Assembly (NCBI RefSeq): GCF_000746205.1
Contig: NZ_JQKV01000001.1
Location: 174,814 to 238,813, forward strand
Reading direction: 5' to 3'
Length of the DNA: 64,000 bases
From: Halorubrum sp. BV1
Lineage (GTDB): Archaea > Halobacteriota > Halobacteria > Halobacteriales > Haloferacaceae
In this document: piece after piece, positions 52,394 through 59,513 of the stretch
Numbering within the stretch: position 1 is the stretch's first letter
Layout: every line of letters begins with the position of its first letter
Program-made: the position numbers and the translations under genes
The notes under the pieces: model-generated
The model's database searches: none
What the model was told of the DNA's origin: nothing
What the model saw: the letters and a program-made list of their open reading frames with translations, nothing else

Positions 52394-54165
52394 CCGCCGC
52401 TGGCGGACTCCTCACTTCGATTCCGCCGTACGTCGTGCTCGCGGTCGCGGCGCTCGCGGTGCTCGCGCTCCCGCGTCGCGCGGGCCACGCCGCGGCCGCG
52501 CTGGCGACGGCGTTCACGTTCGGGCAGGCCGTGTTGCTCGGCGACGGCGGCACCGGCGCGCACCTCGCGACGCAGCTGTTCGGTTTCGACGTGGTCTTTT
52601 TCAACGTCGACCAGTTCTCGCTGCTGATGGGCGTCGTCGTCGGCTTTCTCGCGACGGCGGCGGTGCTGTACGCGTACGGCACGGAGGCACCGACGTGGGT
52701 GACCGCGTTCGCGCTGATCTACGTCTCCTCGACCGTGGGGACGATCTACGCCGGCGACTGGCTCACTCTCATCTTCTTCTGGGAGCTGATGGCCGTCACC
52801 TCGACGCTCTTGGTGTGGCAGTACGGCGGCGCGGCGGTGCGCGCGGGCTACCGCTACGCGCTGTTCCACGGCATCGGCGGGACGTTCCTGCTCGGCGCGG
52901 TCGTCGTTCACTTCGCCAACGCGGGGACGTTCCTGTTCTCTGCGACGACCGGGATCCACCCGGCCGCGACCCTGCTCGCGGCGATCGGCATCGGGATCAA
53001 CTGCGGGTTCGTCTTCTTGCACACCTGGCTGCCGGACACCTACCCGCGACCGCATGTGGCCGCGTCGGTGTTCCTCTCCGTGTTCACGACGAAGACCGCG
53101 GCGTACGTGATGTACCGCGCGTTCCCCGAGGGCGGGATGTGGCTCGCGTACCTCGGCGGGATCATGGCGGTGTACGGAGCGTTCTTCGCGCTGCTTCAGT
53201 ACGATCCGCGTCGCCTGCTGTCGTATCACATACAGGCCCAGCTCGGCTACATGCTCGCCGGCTTCGGGCTCGCGACGTACGTCGGCGAGTTCGCCGTCAC
53301 CGGCGGGTTCGCGCACCTGTTCAACAACGTCCTCTACAAGAGCCTGCTGTTCATGGCCGTCGGCGTCGTGATCTACCGGACGGGCGTCGAGGACATCCGC
53401 GACATGGGCGGACTCTGGCGCGAGATGCCGGTCACGTTCCTCGTGTACCTCGTCGGTGCGGCCTCGATTACGGCCGTGCCCGGGTTCAACGGCTTCATCT
53501 CGAAGGGGATGGTGATCGACTCGGCGCACGAGGTGCACAACGTCGAACTGCTGTTCGGCGAGGGGCTGCTCTGGTGGCTTCTCATCCTCGGCGGCGTGGG
53601 GACGTTCATGTCGTTCATCAAACTCGGCTACTACGTGTTCTTCCACGGCTCGGCGACGCTGAAGCCGAAGGACGCGACGCCGTTCCAGACCGCGGGAATG
53701 GTCCTTGCCGGCGGCGCGTGTATCTTCTTCGGCACGCCGCTTACCTACGGCTTCCTCGTCGAGCTGATGCCGTTCACGGCCGAGGTTGCGCCGGAACTCC
53801 ACCCCTATAGCACGAGCCACCTCACCGAGAGCGCGGCGCTTCTCGTCGCCGGCTTCGTCGGCTTCTTCGCGCTGAAGCGGCCGCTCGGCTGGCTCGCACA
53901 CCGCATGCCCGACGTCGACGCGGTGACGTACCCGGCGATGTTCTACCTCGGGCGCGCGTCGATCTGGGGCGTCACGGAGCTGTGGGCCGCCGTCGACCGC
54001 GCGGTGATGGGGGCTGTCGGCGTGATCGAATGGACCGCGATGCACCCGCGAGAGGCGCTCGGGCGGGCCGGCGTCGACGCCGAGATCCGTACCGGAATCG
54101 GCCGGAGCGTCCTCTTCTTGACCGTCGCGGCCGGTGTCGTGCTGTTCGTGTTCGTGTTGAGCTGA
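52390..54165 (+). CDS. NuoL/M-like antiporter subunit D, third of three
   Basis: 591 aa, 14 or more hydrophobic segments. Motifs include TLIFFWELMAVTSTLLVWQYGG (conserved Glu), CGFVFLHTWLPDTYPRPHVAAS, YDPRRLLSYHIQAQLGYM and NNVLYKSLLFMAVGVVIY. At the position of the first conserved Lys (VKAGIMPLH in the previous gene) this protein reads INCGFVFLHTWLP, so the charge distribution differs. GGAGGTG lies 10-16 nt before the ATG, inside the preceding gene. Last gene of the operon; its stop is 78 nt before the remnant promoter of the interrupted regulator gene. Confidence 0.92.
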   Translation: MTAAGGLLTSIPPYVVLAVAALAVLALPRRAGHAAAALATAFTFGQAVLLGDGGTGAHLATQLFGFDVVFFNVDQFSLLMGVVVGFLATAAVLYAYGTEAPTWVTAFALIYVSSTVGTIYAGDWLTLIFFWELMAVTSTLLVWQYGGAAVRAGYRYALFHGIGGTFLLGAVVVHFANAGTFLFSATTGIHPAATLLAAIGIGINCGFVFLHTWLPDTYPRPHVAASVFLSVFTTKTAAYVMYRAFPEGGMWLAYLGGIMAVYGAFFALLQYDPRRLLSYHIQAQLGYMLAGFGLATYVGEFAVTGGFAHLFNNVLYKSLLFMAVGVVIYRTGVEDIRDMGGLWREMPVTFLVYLVGAASITAVPGFNGFISKGMVIDSAHEVHNVELLFGEGLLWWLLILGGVGTFMSFIKLGYYVFFHGSATLKPKDATPFQTAGMVLAGGACIFFGTPLTYGFLVELMPFTAEVAPELHPYSTSHLTESAALLVAGFVGFFALKRPLGWLAHRMPDVDAVTYPAMFYLGRASIWGVTELWAAVDRAVMGAVGVIEWTAMHPREALGRAGVDAEIRTGIGRSVLFLTVAAGVVLFVFVLS

Positions 54166-54242
54166 GCGGGACGGTACGTCGCCCCCGACGGCGGGTCGAC
54201 GGCGCGTTCCCACTGTCGTTATGCGAATGCCGGAAACAGGTC

Positions 54243-54250
54243 TTTATTCA
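54243..54250 (+). promoter_or_regulatory. orphaned original promoter at the left element boundary
   Basis: TTTATTCA, 23-30 nt before an ATG at 54273. It mirrors the TTTATTTAAA box before the intact regulator at 59514 (30 and 31 nt from box start to ATG), and the bases between box and ATG are also partly alike. It is interpreted as the original promoter of the regulator, now separated from the gene by the inserted element. Confidence 0.6.
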
Positions 54251-54272
54251 ACCGCGGTCCCTCCCCTCGTGT

Positions 54273-54449
54273 ATGCAGACCCACATCGTGCCGGTCGGCT
54301 TCGATTACGACCGGCTCATCGCGCCTCGGGTCGCTCGCGCCCTCTCTCGGGCTTCTGGATACATTCACCAATGCCCGAAACTACGCTCGAATCCATTGCG
54401 CCGGACGAGGCGATTCGCCTCTACCTTCGTGACCGACAGAACGAGTTAG
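54273..54449 (+). pseudogene. amputated 5' end of the HFX_2341-type regulator fused to element DNA
   Basis: A 58-codon frame that starts MQTHIVPVGFDYDR, identical to the first 14 residues of the intact regulator at 59514, then diverges (LIAPRVARALSR against MIAPLIRDQFDV) and runs out of frame with the integrase. The short resemblance RLIAP/RMIAP beyond the identical 35 bp suggests the element's own attachment site already mimicked the gene start. No function is expected, although a short peptide could still be made from the old promoter. Confidence 0.75.
54279..54313. repeat. attL: left 35-bp direct repeat
   Basis: 35 bp identical to 59520-59554, starting ACCCACATCGTGCC and ending CGATTACGACCG. 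One mismatch (G against A) separates the repeat from a further shared GTATGCA on its 5' side. The two copies are 5241 bp apart, in direct orientation, and flank an integrase gene. Confidence 0.9.
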
Positions 54450-55386
54450 CCGACGCGACTATCGACTCCTACCGATACAAACTCGAAAAGTTCGTAGAGT
54501 GGTGCGAGAGCGAAGACGTAGAGAACCTGAACCGGCTTTCAGGACGCGACCTTCTCCGGTTCAAGCAGTACCGCGCCCAAGACCTGAACAGCGTTTCGCT
54601 CAAGGGCCAACTTGACGCTTTGAGAGCGTTCGTGAAATGGTGCGAGTCTATCGACGGCGTTGAACAAGACCTTCATAATAAGGTTCTCTCGCCCTCGCTG
54701 AACGAAGGCGACCGAGAGCGTGACATATTGCTTGACCCTGACGCCGCGACGGACATACTCGACCACCTCGCGCGGTTCCAGTATGCGTCCCTTCAGCACG
54801 CGCTCTTGACTCTACTGTGGCGTTGCGGGGCGCGTTCGGGGACTGTCAGGTCATTTGATCTACGCGACTACGACCGAGAGAACCAGTGGCTCCGAGCGAA
54901 GCACAGACCCGAGACCCCGCTGAAAAACAAACAGAAGGGTGAGAGGCTAATTGCCCTGAACTCGGACGTTTGTCAAGTCCTGAACGACTACATAGACCAC
55001 AGCCGCGACGATGTGACCGATGAAAGAGGGCGGAAACCACTACTCACCACCCAATTCGGGCGTGTCTCGAAATCGACTATTCGGGAAACCTGCTATCGGT
55101 GGACGCACCCTTGCCAGTACAACGGTGGTCATTGCCCGCACGGTCGAGACATGGATACCTGTCAGGCATTGAATCCACCAGAAAAACCCCGTCAGTCTGC
55201 CCATCCTCTCGGAGTCCCCACGCATGGCGACGTGGTGCGATTACTCACCACTTGACCGAGGATGTGCCAGTAGACGTGGTGTCTGACAGAATGAACGTGT
55301 CCCGCGAAGTGCTTGAGGCCCACTATGACCGCCGTGACGAGGAATTGAAAGTCGAACAACGTCGTGGATACTTGGAAGAGGTGTAA
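54371..55386 (+). pseudogene. int: tyrosine integrase, frameshifted
   Basis: The frame starting MPETTLESIAPDEAIRLYL runs to about 55185; the same protein continues in another frame to 55386. The N-terminal SAM-like core-binding domain (ATIDSYRYKLEKFVEWCE) is followed by a catalytic domain with Arg in CGARSGTVRSFDL, HAWRRG (His and Arg), and the nucleophile Tyr in EAHYDRRDEE. The switch falls in a GAAAAACCCC run at 55181-55190, where one missing base would restore PEK...CPSSRSPHAWRRG. About 338 aa if repaired, normal for archaeal SSV/plasmid-type integrases. It lies just inside attL, the expected position. Either a true mutation or a sequencing error in the homopolymers. Confidence 0.85.
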
Positions 55387-55527
55387 AACCAGCCGCCGAA
55401 ATGGATTCCCTCTTTGCGCACTCACTATGCCACTTTGAGAGAAGAGAACCCGGACGTGAAAATCCCCGAAGACGAGCAAGAGAGGAATTTAGCAATCGCA
55501 CAGGCGAAACTCATAGGAGATTTGTGA
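55387..55527 (+). other. coding-like tail in frame with the integrase after its stop
   Basis: After the TAA at 55384-55386 the same frame continues with NQPPKWIPSLRTHYATLREE and then NPDVKIPEDEQERNLAIAQA up to a TGA at 55525-55527. The composition looks like real haloarchaeal protein. There is no good start codon in it apart from a TTG, so it is either a lost C-terminal extension, a remnant of a separate small gene, or chance. Confidence 0.4.
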
Positions 55528-56054
55528 CCAGCAAAGACGCTCACAGAGAGACTCTACTGATTTGACCTTTACTTAAAAATACTTATACACGGGGCGAATG
55601 ATTCTGGCTAATTCTACCCCGAAAATCGGACATTCAGAGAGAGGCCGAGAGGGGTGAGGGGGGTTCGCGGTTACAGACAAGTTCATTGAACCCCCGACCC
55701 CCCCACTTGGCGACCCTTGGGATACTCCCAATCCTACCCCCGTCTCTGGCCCAGCTCTCCCCGACGACCGTCCCCTGATCCCCAGTCTCCCACCCCCTAC
55801 CCCCTTAGAGGAAGGCGCGAAAGCGCTCTCTCACCTGTAGCGACGACGTGGGTCTGTAGGGGTACTGGGACTGGGCCAGTCTCCCCGTCCAAAATCCTGT
55901 AGAGGGACTCTAAAGGCTTCTCTCTGTGTTTTAGACGGCGTCAGAGCGGTTTAGCAATCGGTTTTCTCCTGCTCGACGGGTGGGTTTCGAGACGAGGATA
56001 CCGTGAAAGCCAATCGGTTGATTTTGAACAAATCGACCTACCCGCCTCGTCTCC
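55528..56054. other. gene-free stretch of the element
   Basis: About 530 bp with no frame I trust. It starts with an A/T-rich run (TACTTAAAAATACTTATACA, 55571-55590) and then has C-rich and G-rich blocks with an inverted repeat at 55659-55695. It lies between the 3' ends of the integrase and primase genes. A replication origin or terminator region is possible but not shown. Confidence 0.5.
55659..55695. other. inverted repeat in the element's non-coding region
   Basis: GGGGGTTC (55659-55666) and GAACCCCC (55688-55695) can pair around a 21-nt loop; more C and G runs on both sides could extend it imperfectly. Located between convergent integrase and primase genes, so a bidirectional terminator or an origin-associated hairpin are the options. 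Confidence 0.45.
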
Positions 56055-57646
56055 CTACCGGGGCGAAGGGAGATCGTCGTATTTCTCCGCGACACTCCGA
56101 AGGAATTTGTGGGTAGTCGCTTGGCTGTACCGTTCCCCCTACTGTTCCTGAAACCATTCGTCCGCACCGTCCCACCCGCGAGTTCGGAGTAGTCTGTTCG
56201 CCACGTCCAGCCGTTCATGGTGGCCCAAGGCTTCCACGTCGTTTCGTTCGGCCCGTTGCTGTAGTCGATATGCGCCGCTTGGTTCAGGGTGTGGATTGTT
56301 CGTACTGTACTCTCGTCTTGGGCCGTTCTTCCCCGCTGAACCAACTTCATAGCCGTAGTGCCGAAGCCAATCGAGTGCTTCCTTTCGCCCGTCTATTCCT
56401 TCGTTGAACCACTTGGAATCGCTCAGCAGAGAACCGACAATTACCTCGCGTTCAGTTGGGCTGTCGAGTTCGATAATCCGCGAACTGGTGCTTTGACCGC
56501 CAAGGAGAACGAGGGTATCTCCCTGTTCATAGTTCCACTTCTCGTAGTCCTGCTTCGACAGTTGTACCGGCGCTTTCTCTCGCCATACAGTGTACTCGCC
56601 GTCAGCACTGACCGCTCCGTAAATGTGCGTCGAGATATAGGTACGCCACTCTTCTCTACCGTTGACGGTTGTCTTCCGACAGAACGGTGTACCCTTCACC
56701 TGTGCGACCGCCACGCTTCGACGCTGGCTTCCCGCGTTCGCGTAAGGACAGAATGGGTGTCGGTTGTACCGCTTCCACAATTCGAGGTTCCCTTTGCCGA
56801 AGGGCTTGCCCTGTTGTTCAATGAGTGGTGTCGGAATTTCTTTTATAAATCCTAATTTTTCAGAGAGGCTGTATCGGACTATCTAGGGGGTTCCCACATA
56901 ATAACTGATTTCCCCTCTCTCTTTAGAGCCAACACCACCAACCAATTTCGCGATTCGCTTCTGTAGTCCTTCGTCGGATGAAGTGGAAGAGATACTGGTT
57001 TTCCTGATACCCGTATCATGATGTTCGGCTCCGGGTAGTCGGACAAGACTCTTCTTCTGGAAGTTCGAGGGATCAACTGTCACCGTGGCGTTCTCGTTAT
57101 ACTGCTTCGTCTCACGTCGCAACCGTGTGAGAGCGTCTTCATTATCTACGTAATAGGGAAGATAGACGTGAAGCGAAGTTCCACCTGTGAAGAACCACTT
57201 GCCCTTGTTCGGGTCTATCTCAAGCACTTCGCGGATATACTGTTTGAGTCCGGCCCGCATTTCGTAGTGGTCTACCTCGGCGTCTGATTCGACAAGGAGC
57301 GGATACCGAACGCAACTGTCGTCTTCGCACTCGGTCTGAATCTTCGTGGCTATGCTGTTGTAGTCCCGAACACCGAATCGGTGCCTTCGGTGAGCAGATC
57401 GTCATGTTTCTTGACTTGTTTGTCAGTCAGCAGGTAGACTGGTGAAACGAAATCAGCGTCCGCTGGGACTCGCTCATTCAGAGCATGAAGCCTATGGATT
57501 TGGTCAGGGTTTCCGTTTTCGTCTGTCTCGGCGTAGCGAACAAACGGGGTTAGCCCGCCCAGAATTTGAACGCTATGTCGAGATTGGTTATCTTCACTAT
57601 GCGCTGGAGTTATTACGGTCGAATCGGTATATTTTGTTGTCGTCAT
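56055..57646 (-). pseudogene. archaeal plasmid-type DNA primase, broken by a frameshift and in-frame TAGs
   Basis: One reading of about 530 codons, starting MTTTKYTDSTVITPAHSEDN (an in-frame TAA directly precedes this ATG). After FGT near 57366 a one-base slip in a GGG run is needed to continue as DYNSIATKIQTECEDDSC. The AEP-primase-like core includes GGTSLHVYLPYY and SLVRLPGAEHHDTG. A TAG at 56883-56885 then interrupts, but the same frame continues KLGFIKEIPTPLIEQQG ... HPFCPYANAGSQRRSVAV ... RGWDGADEWFQEQ. A second TAG at 56139-56141 is followed by GERYSQATTHKFLRSVAEKY before the final TAG at 56055-56057. TAG is an ordinary stop in neighbouring host genes, so decay is the simplest reading. 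The 56139-56780 part alone is an open frame of 213 aa. Confidence 0.72.
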
Positions 57647-57729
57647 TTACTGATTTATCTTCGGTAGTTGAGCCGGTTGGGATTGGACACTCCCCGGCAA
57701 AATTCTGCCTTCCTCACGAGAAACACCGA

Positions 57730-57870
57730 TTAGCGGGTAGCCTCGTCAGGGTCGTACTGGTCGGCCATTTGTCGCATGAGTGACTCGTAATCCTGTCCGC
57801 CTCGTTTCAGTGAGCGAATCAGGTCACGCGTTTCAGGGCGAACGGGTATACTGGCATATTCTGTTGCCAT
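57730..57870 (-). CDS. 46-aa small protein of the element
   Basis: MATEYASIPVRPETRDLIRSL continues with KRGGQDYESLMRQMADQYDP and ends DEATR. The spacing of VRPETRDLIRSLKRGGQDYESLMRQM resembles the short antitoxin- or ribbon-helix-helix-like proteins common beside haloarchaeal plasmid replication genes, where a strand is followed by two helices. A CTTATTAG box lies 23-30 nt upstream on its strand (57893-57900), supporting this start over one 17 codons earlier. It is immediately upstream of the primase and could regulate it. Confidence 0.6.
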   Translation of the reverse strand: MATEYASIPVRPETRDLIRSLKRGGQDYESLMRQMADQYDPDEATR

Positions 57871-57892
57871 ATCAATAATCAGAGTTGGTACA

Positions 57893-57900
57893 CTAATAAG
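57893..57900 (-). promoter_or_regulatory. TATA-like box of the 46-aa gene
   Basis: On the minus strand, CTTATTAG lies 23-30 nt before the ATG at 57870; leaderless arrangement. The rest of 57871-58144 has no gene I trust. Confidence 0.5.
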
Positions 57901-58144
57901 GGCCAGCCCCTCGCGTACCAAATATTGGCTTCAGGAGCGCTCACAGTAGGTATAATAGCACTTCAGCAGTTCACAGTAGGGCTACTGTCAGAGCGAACGG
58001 CCAGTCGTGTTAGAACACGCGTAGGTATCTTCGACACTTTACGGCCGGTAGCATCATTAGTCAATTGGGCCCTCAAAGTATATTACGAGAGCCGATACTT
58101 CGCTCCCACCGGAGACGTGTAGACTGGCCTCACATCGGTCTAAA

Positions 58145-58933
58145 TCAGAAATCATTCGGTTCGTAGAAATCATTATTGACAAATATGGCATCACCAGCTG
58201 TAAGTTGGCCATCTTCCCTAGTCCATAACTCATACAAGTTAAACAATCTGAAATTTTTTCCTCGGAGAAATTTGACAATATCCGTAAAAAGTGGTTGTTC
58301 TTTGTAAAGCTCAAGGAACTCTACTTCAGTCAAAATTAATTTTGTATTTGGTAAATGACCGCTTGCTCCTTTTAACGCTTCCAATTCATATCCCTGTAAA
58401 TCAAGTTTTATTATATCCGGCGCATTTTCAATATACTTATCAATACGAACTTGTTCAACATTAACCTCTTCTTCTGTTTCTACTCCTTCGCCCTGATGAG
58501 AAAAATTAATTTCTGAACTCTCTAGAACTGACGACGTGGCATCATTTTTATTGATATTAAATTTAACTGATGTATTTTCAGAACCTAATGCGCGGTTATA
58601 TATATTTATACCAGTATCATTTGCCATATTATTTGTGAGTTTTTGCGATAGGTACGGGTTTGCTTCGAAGGCATGAATGGTTGGGTCTGAAAATACGTCA
58701 CCAAACTGATTGATTGTTGAGCCCTTATGAGCACCACCATCGACAATCACTGGATTCTCTTTGTCGATTAGCATTTTAACATCTTCAAATCTATCTCTTA
58801 TAGCGTCCCGACCGGTCTTATTTATCAACTGATTCTGTATAACATCTTTTAAAACCGAGTAAAATTCACGGCATAAAACATGAGGGCCTTCTGTATACAG
58901 AATATTAAGTGCCGTCCGTAATTTCCCGTACAT
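58145..58933 (-). CDS. FkbM-family methyltransferase (AT-rich cargo gene)
   Basis: 262 aa from the ATG at 58933 (269-270 aa if the ATG at 58957 is used). The SAM-binding fold is clear: NPVIVDGGAHKGSTINQFG (motif I), PTIHAFEANPYL, and DIIKLDLQGYELEALKGA, the FkbM signature; LILTEVEFLELYKEQPLF follows. FkbM enzymes O-methylate sugars in glycans and glycolipids. Codon use is strikingly A/T-rich compared with every neighbour, so the gene was acquired recently from a low-GC source. On the minus strand a GATATAATGAT stretch about 23-33 nt upstream of 58933 could be its TATA box. Inference: it may modify a surface glycan such as the S-layer glycan. Confidence 0.88.
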   Translation of the reverse strand: MYGKLRTALNILYTEGPHVLCREFYSVLKDVIQNQLINKTGRDAIRDRFEDVKMLIDKENPVIVDGGAHKGSTINQFGDVFSDPTIHAFEANPYLSQKLTNNMANDTGINIYNRALGSENTSVKFNINKNDATSSVLESSEINFSHQGEGVETEEEVNVEQVRIDKYIENAPDIIKLDLQGYELEALKGASGHLPNTKLILTEVEFLELYKEQPLFTDIVKFLRGKNFRLFNLYELWTREDGQLTAGDAIFVNNDFYEPNDF

Positions 58934-59482
58934 ACAGTCCCTCTGATTATATATCATTATATCATTTCTGGTTTCAAGAGTCGCATAACGAACTGTGAGT
59001 AACCTCTCGTCACAAAGTGGTATATCCCCTCTCGGAAGCGAGTTCTAACTCCCGGGTTCGGATTCAACGCGACGACGTGTTTCTGTGGAATGAACAAAAC
59101 GATTGGCAAGGAGACGACTGGCGAGTAGACGTCGTTCAGAACCGCGAGACGGCTCCGAGAGATTCCTATGCTAACATAGGGTGGATATATGACCGCTCTC
59201 GGAGCCGCTCAAGCCGTTAGATAGCATTCTACAGAAGGTGGCCCAATGTCTCGGTAAATCAACGAGCGCTTCCACGCGGGCCGCACGCAACTCTCGTGCT
59301 TGTTGTGGTGAATGCTTCCCTCAATGCCCGAAATCAGTGCGCTTGAGGTATCATACTCACTGATTCTTCTCGAAATAGGGGAAGGACTGAAAGGGCCACA
59401 GCCCCTACGTTTTCATGGAACCCCACGAGGGCGCGGCGACAAATATCCACGATGTGCGTATCAACGGTAGCGAAACTAGTGC
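58934..59482. other. gene-poor right end of the element
   Basis: About 550 bp. The longest plus-strand frame (59017-59220, 67 codons, with VFLWNEQNDWQGDDWRVDVV) has a protein-like middle but a poor start and a Ser/Arg end. Another minus-strand stretch near 59240-59310 is also short. A small palindrome-like GGGCCACAGCCC lies at about 59391-59402. No transposase motif is recognisable. The region ends at the promoter given to the regulator gene. Confidence 0.45.
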
Positions 59483-59492
59483 TTTATTTAAA
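59483..59492 (+). promoter_or_regulatory. element-derived promoter now serving the regulator gene
   Basis: TTTATTTAAA, 22-31 nt before the ATG at 59514, is a better TATA match than the orphaned copy at 54243. Because it lies left of the attR core it must have entered with the element, so integration swapped the regulator's promoter. Confidence 0.65.
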
Positions 59493-59513
59493 CACCGTCC
59501 CGTTGTCCCGGGT

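Noticed and set aside
54273..54449. Left copy of the regulator start taken as a separate gene
   Set aside because: Only the first 14 codons match, then it diverges and stops; its promoter resembles that of the intact gene, which fits amputation by integration.
55717..55902. Short plus-strand frame in the element's non-coding stretch
   Set aside because: Pro/Ser/Arg-rich composition from C-rich DNA; no start context.
56883..56885. TAG read as pyrrolysine
   Set aside because: TAG terminates several normal genes here (for example the halocyanin, acs copy 2 and hpt genes) and no tRNA-Pyl or PylS is in the window; kept only as a remote alternative in the findings.
57925..58122. 65-codon frame ending WALKVYYESRYFAPTGDV
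   Set aside because: Only a TTG start and no recognisable domain. It may be the tail of a lost gene, but the evidence is too thin for a feature.
59017..59220. 67-codon frame in the right end of the element
   Set aside because: Protein-like only in the middle, ends in Ser/Arg repeats, no promoter or homology that I can recognise.
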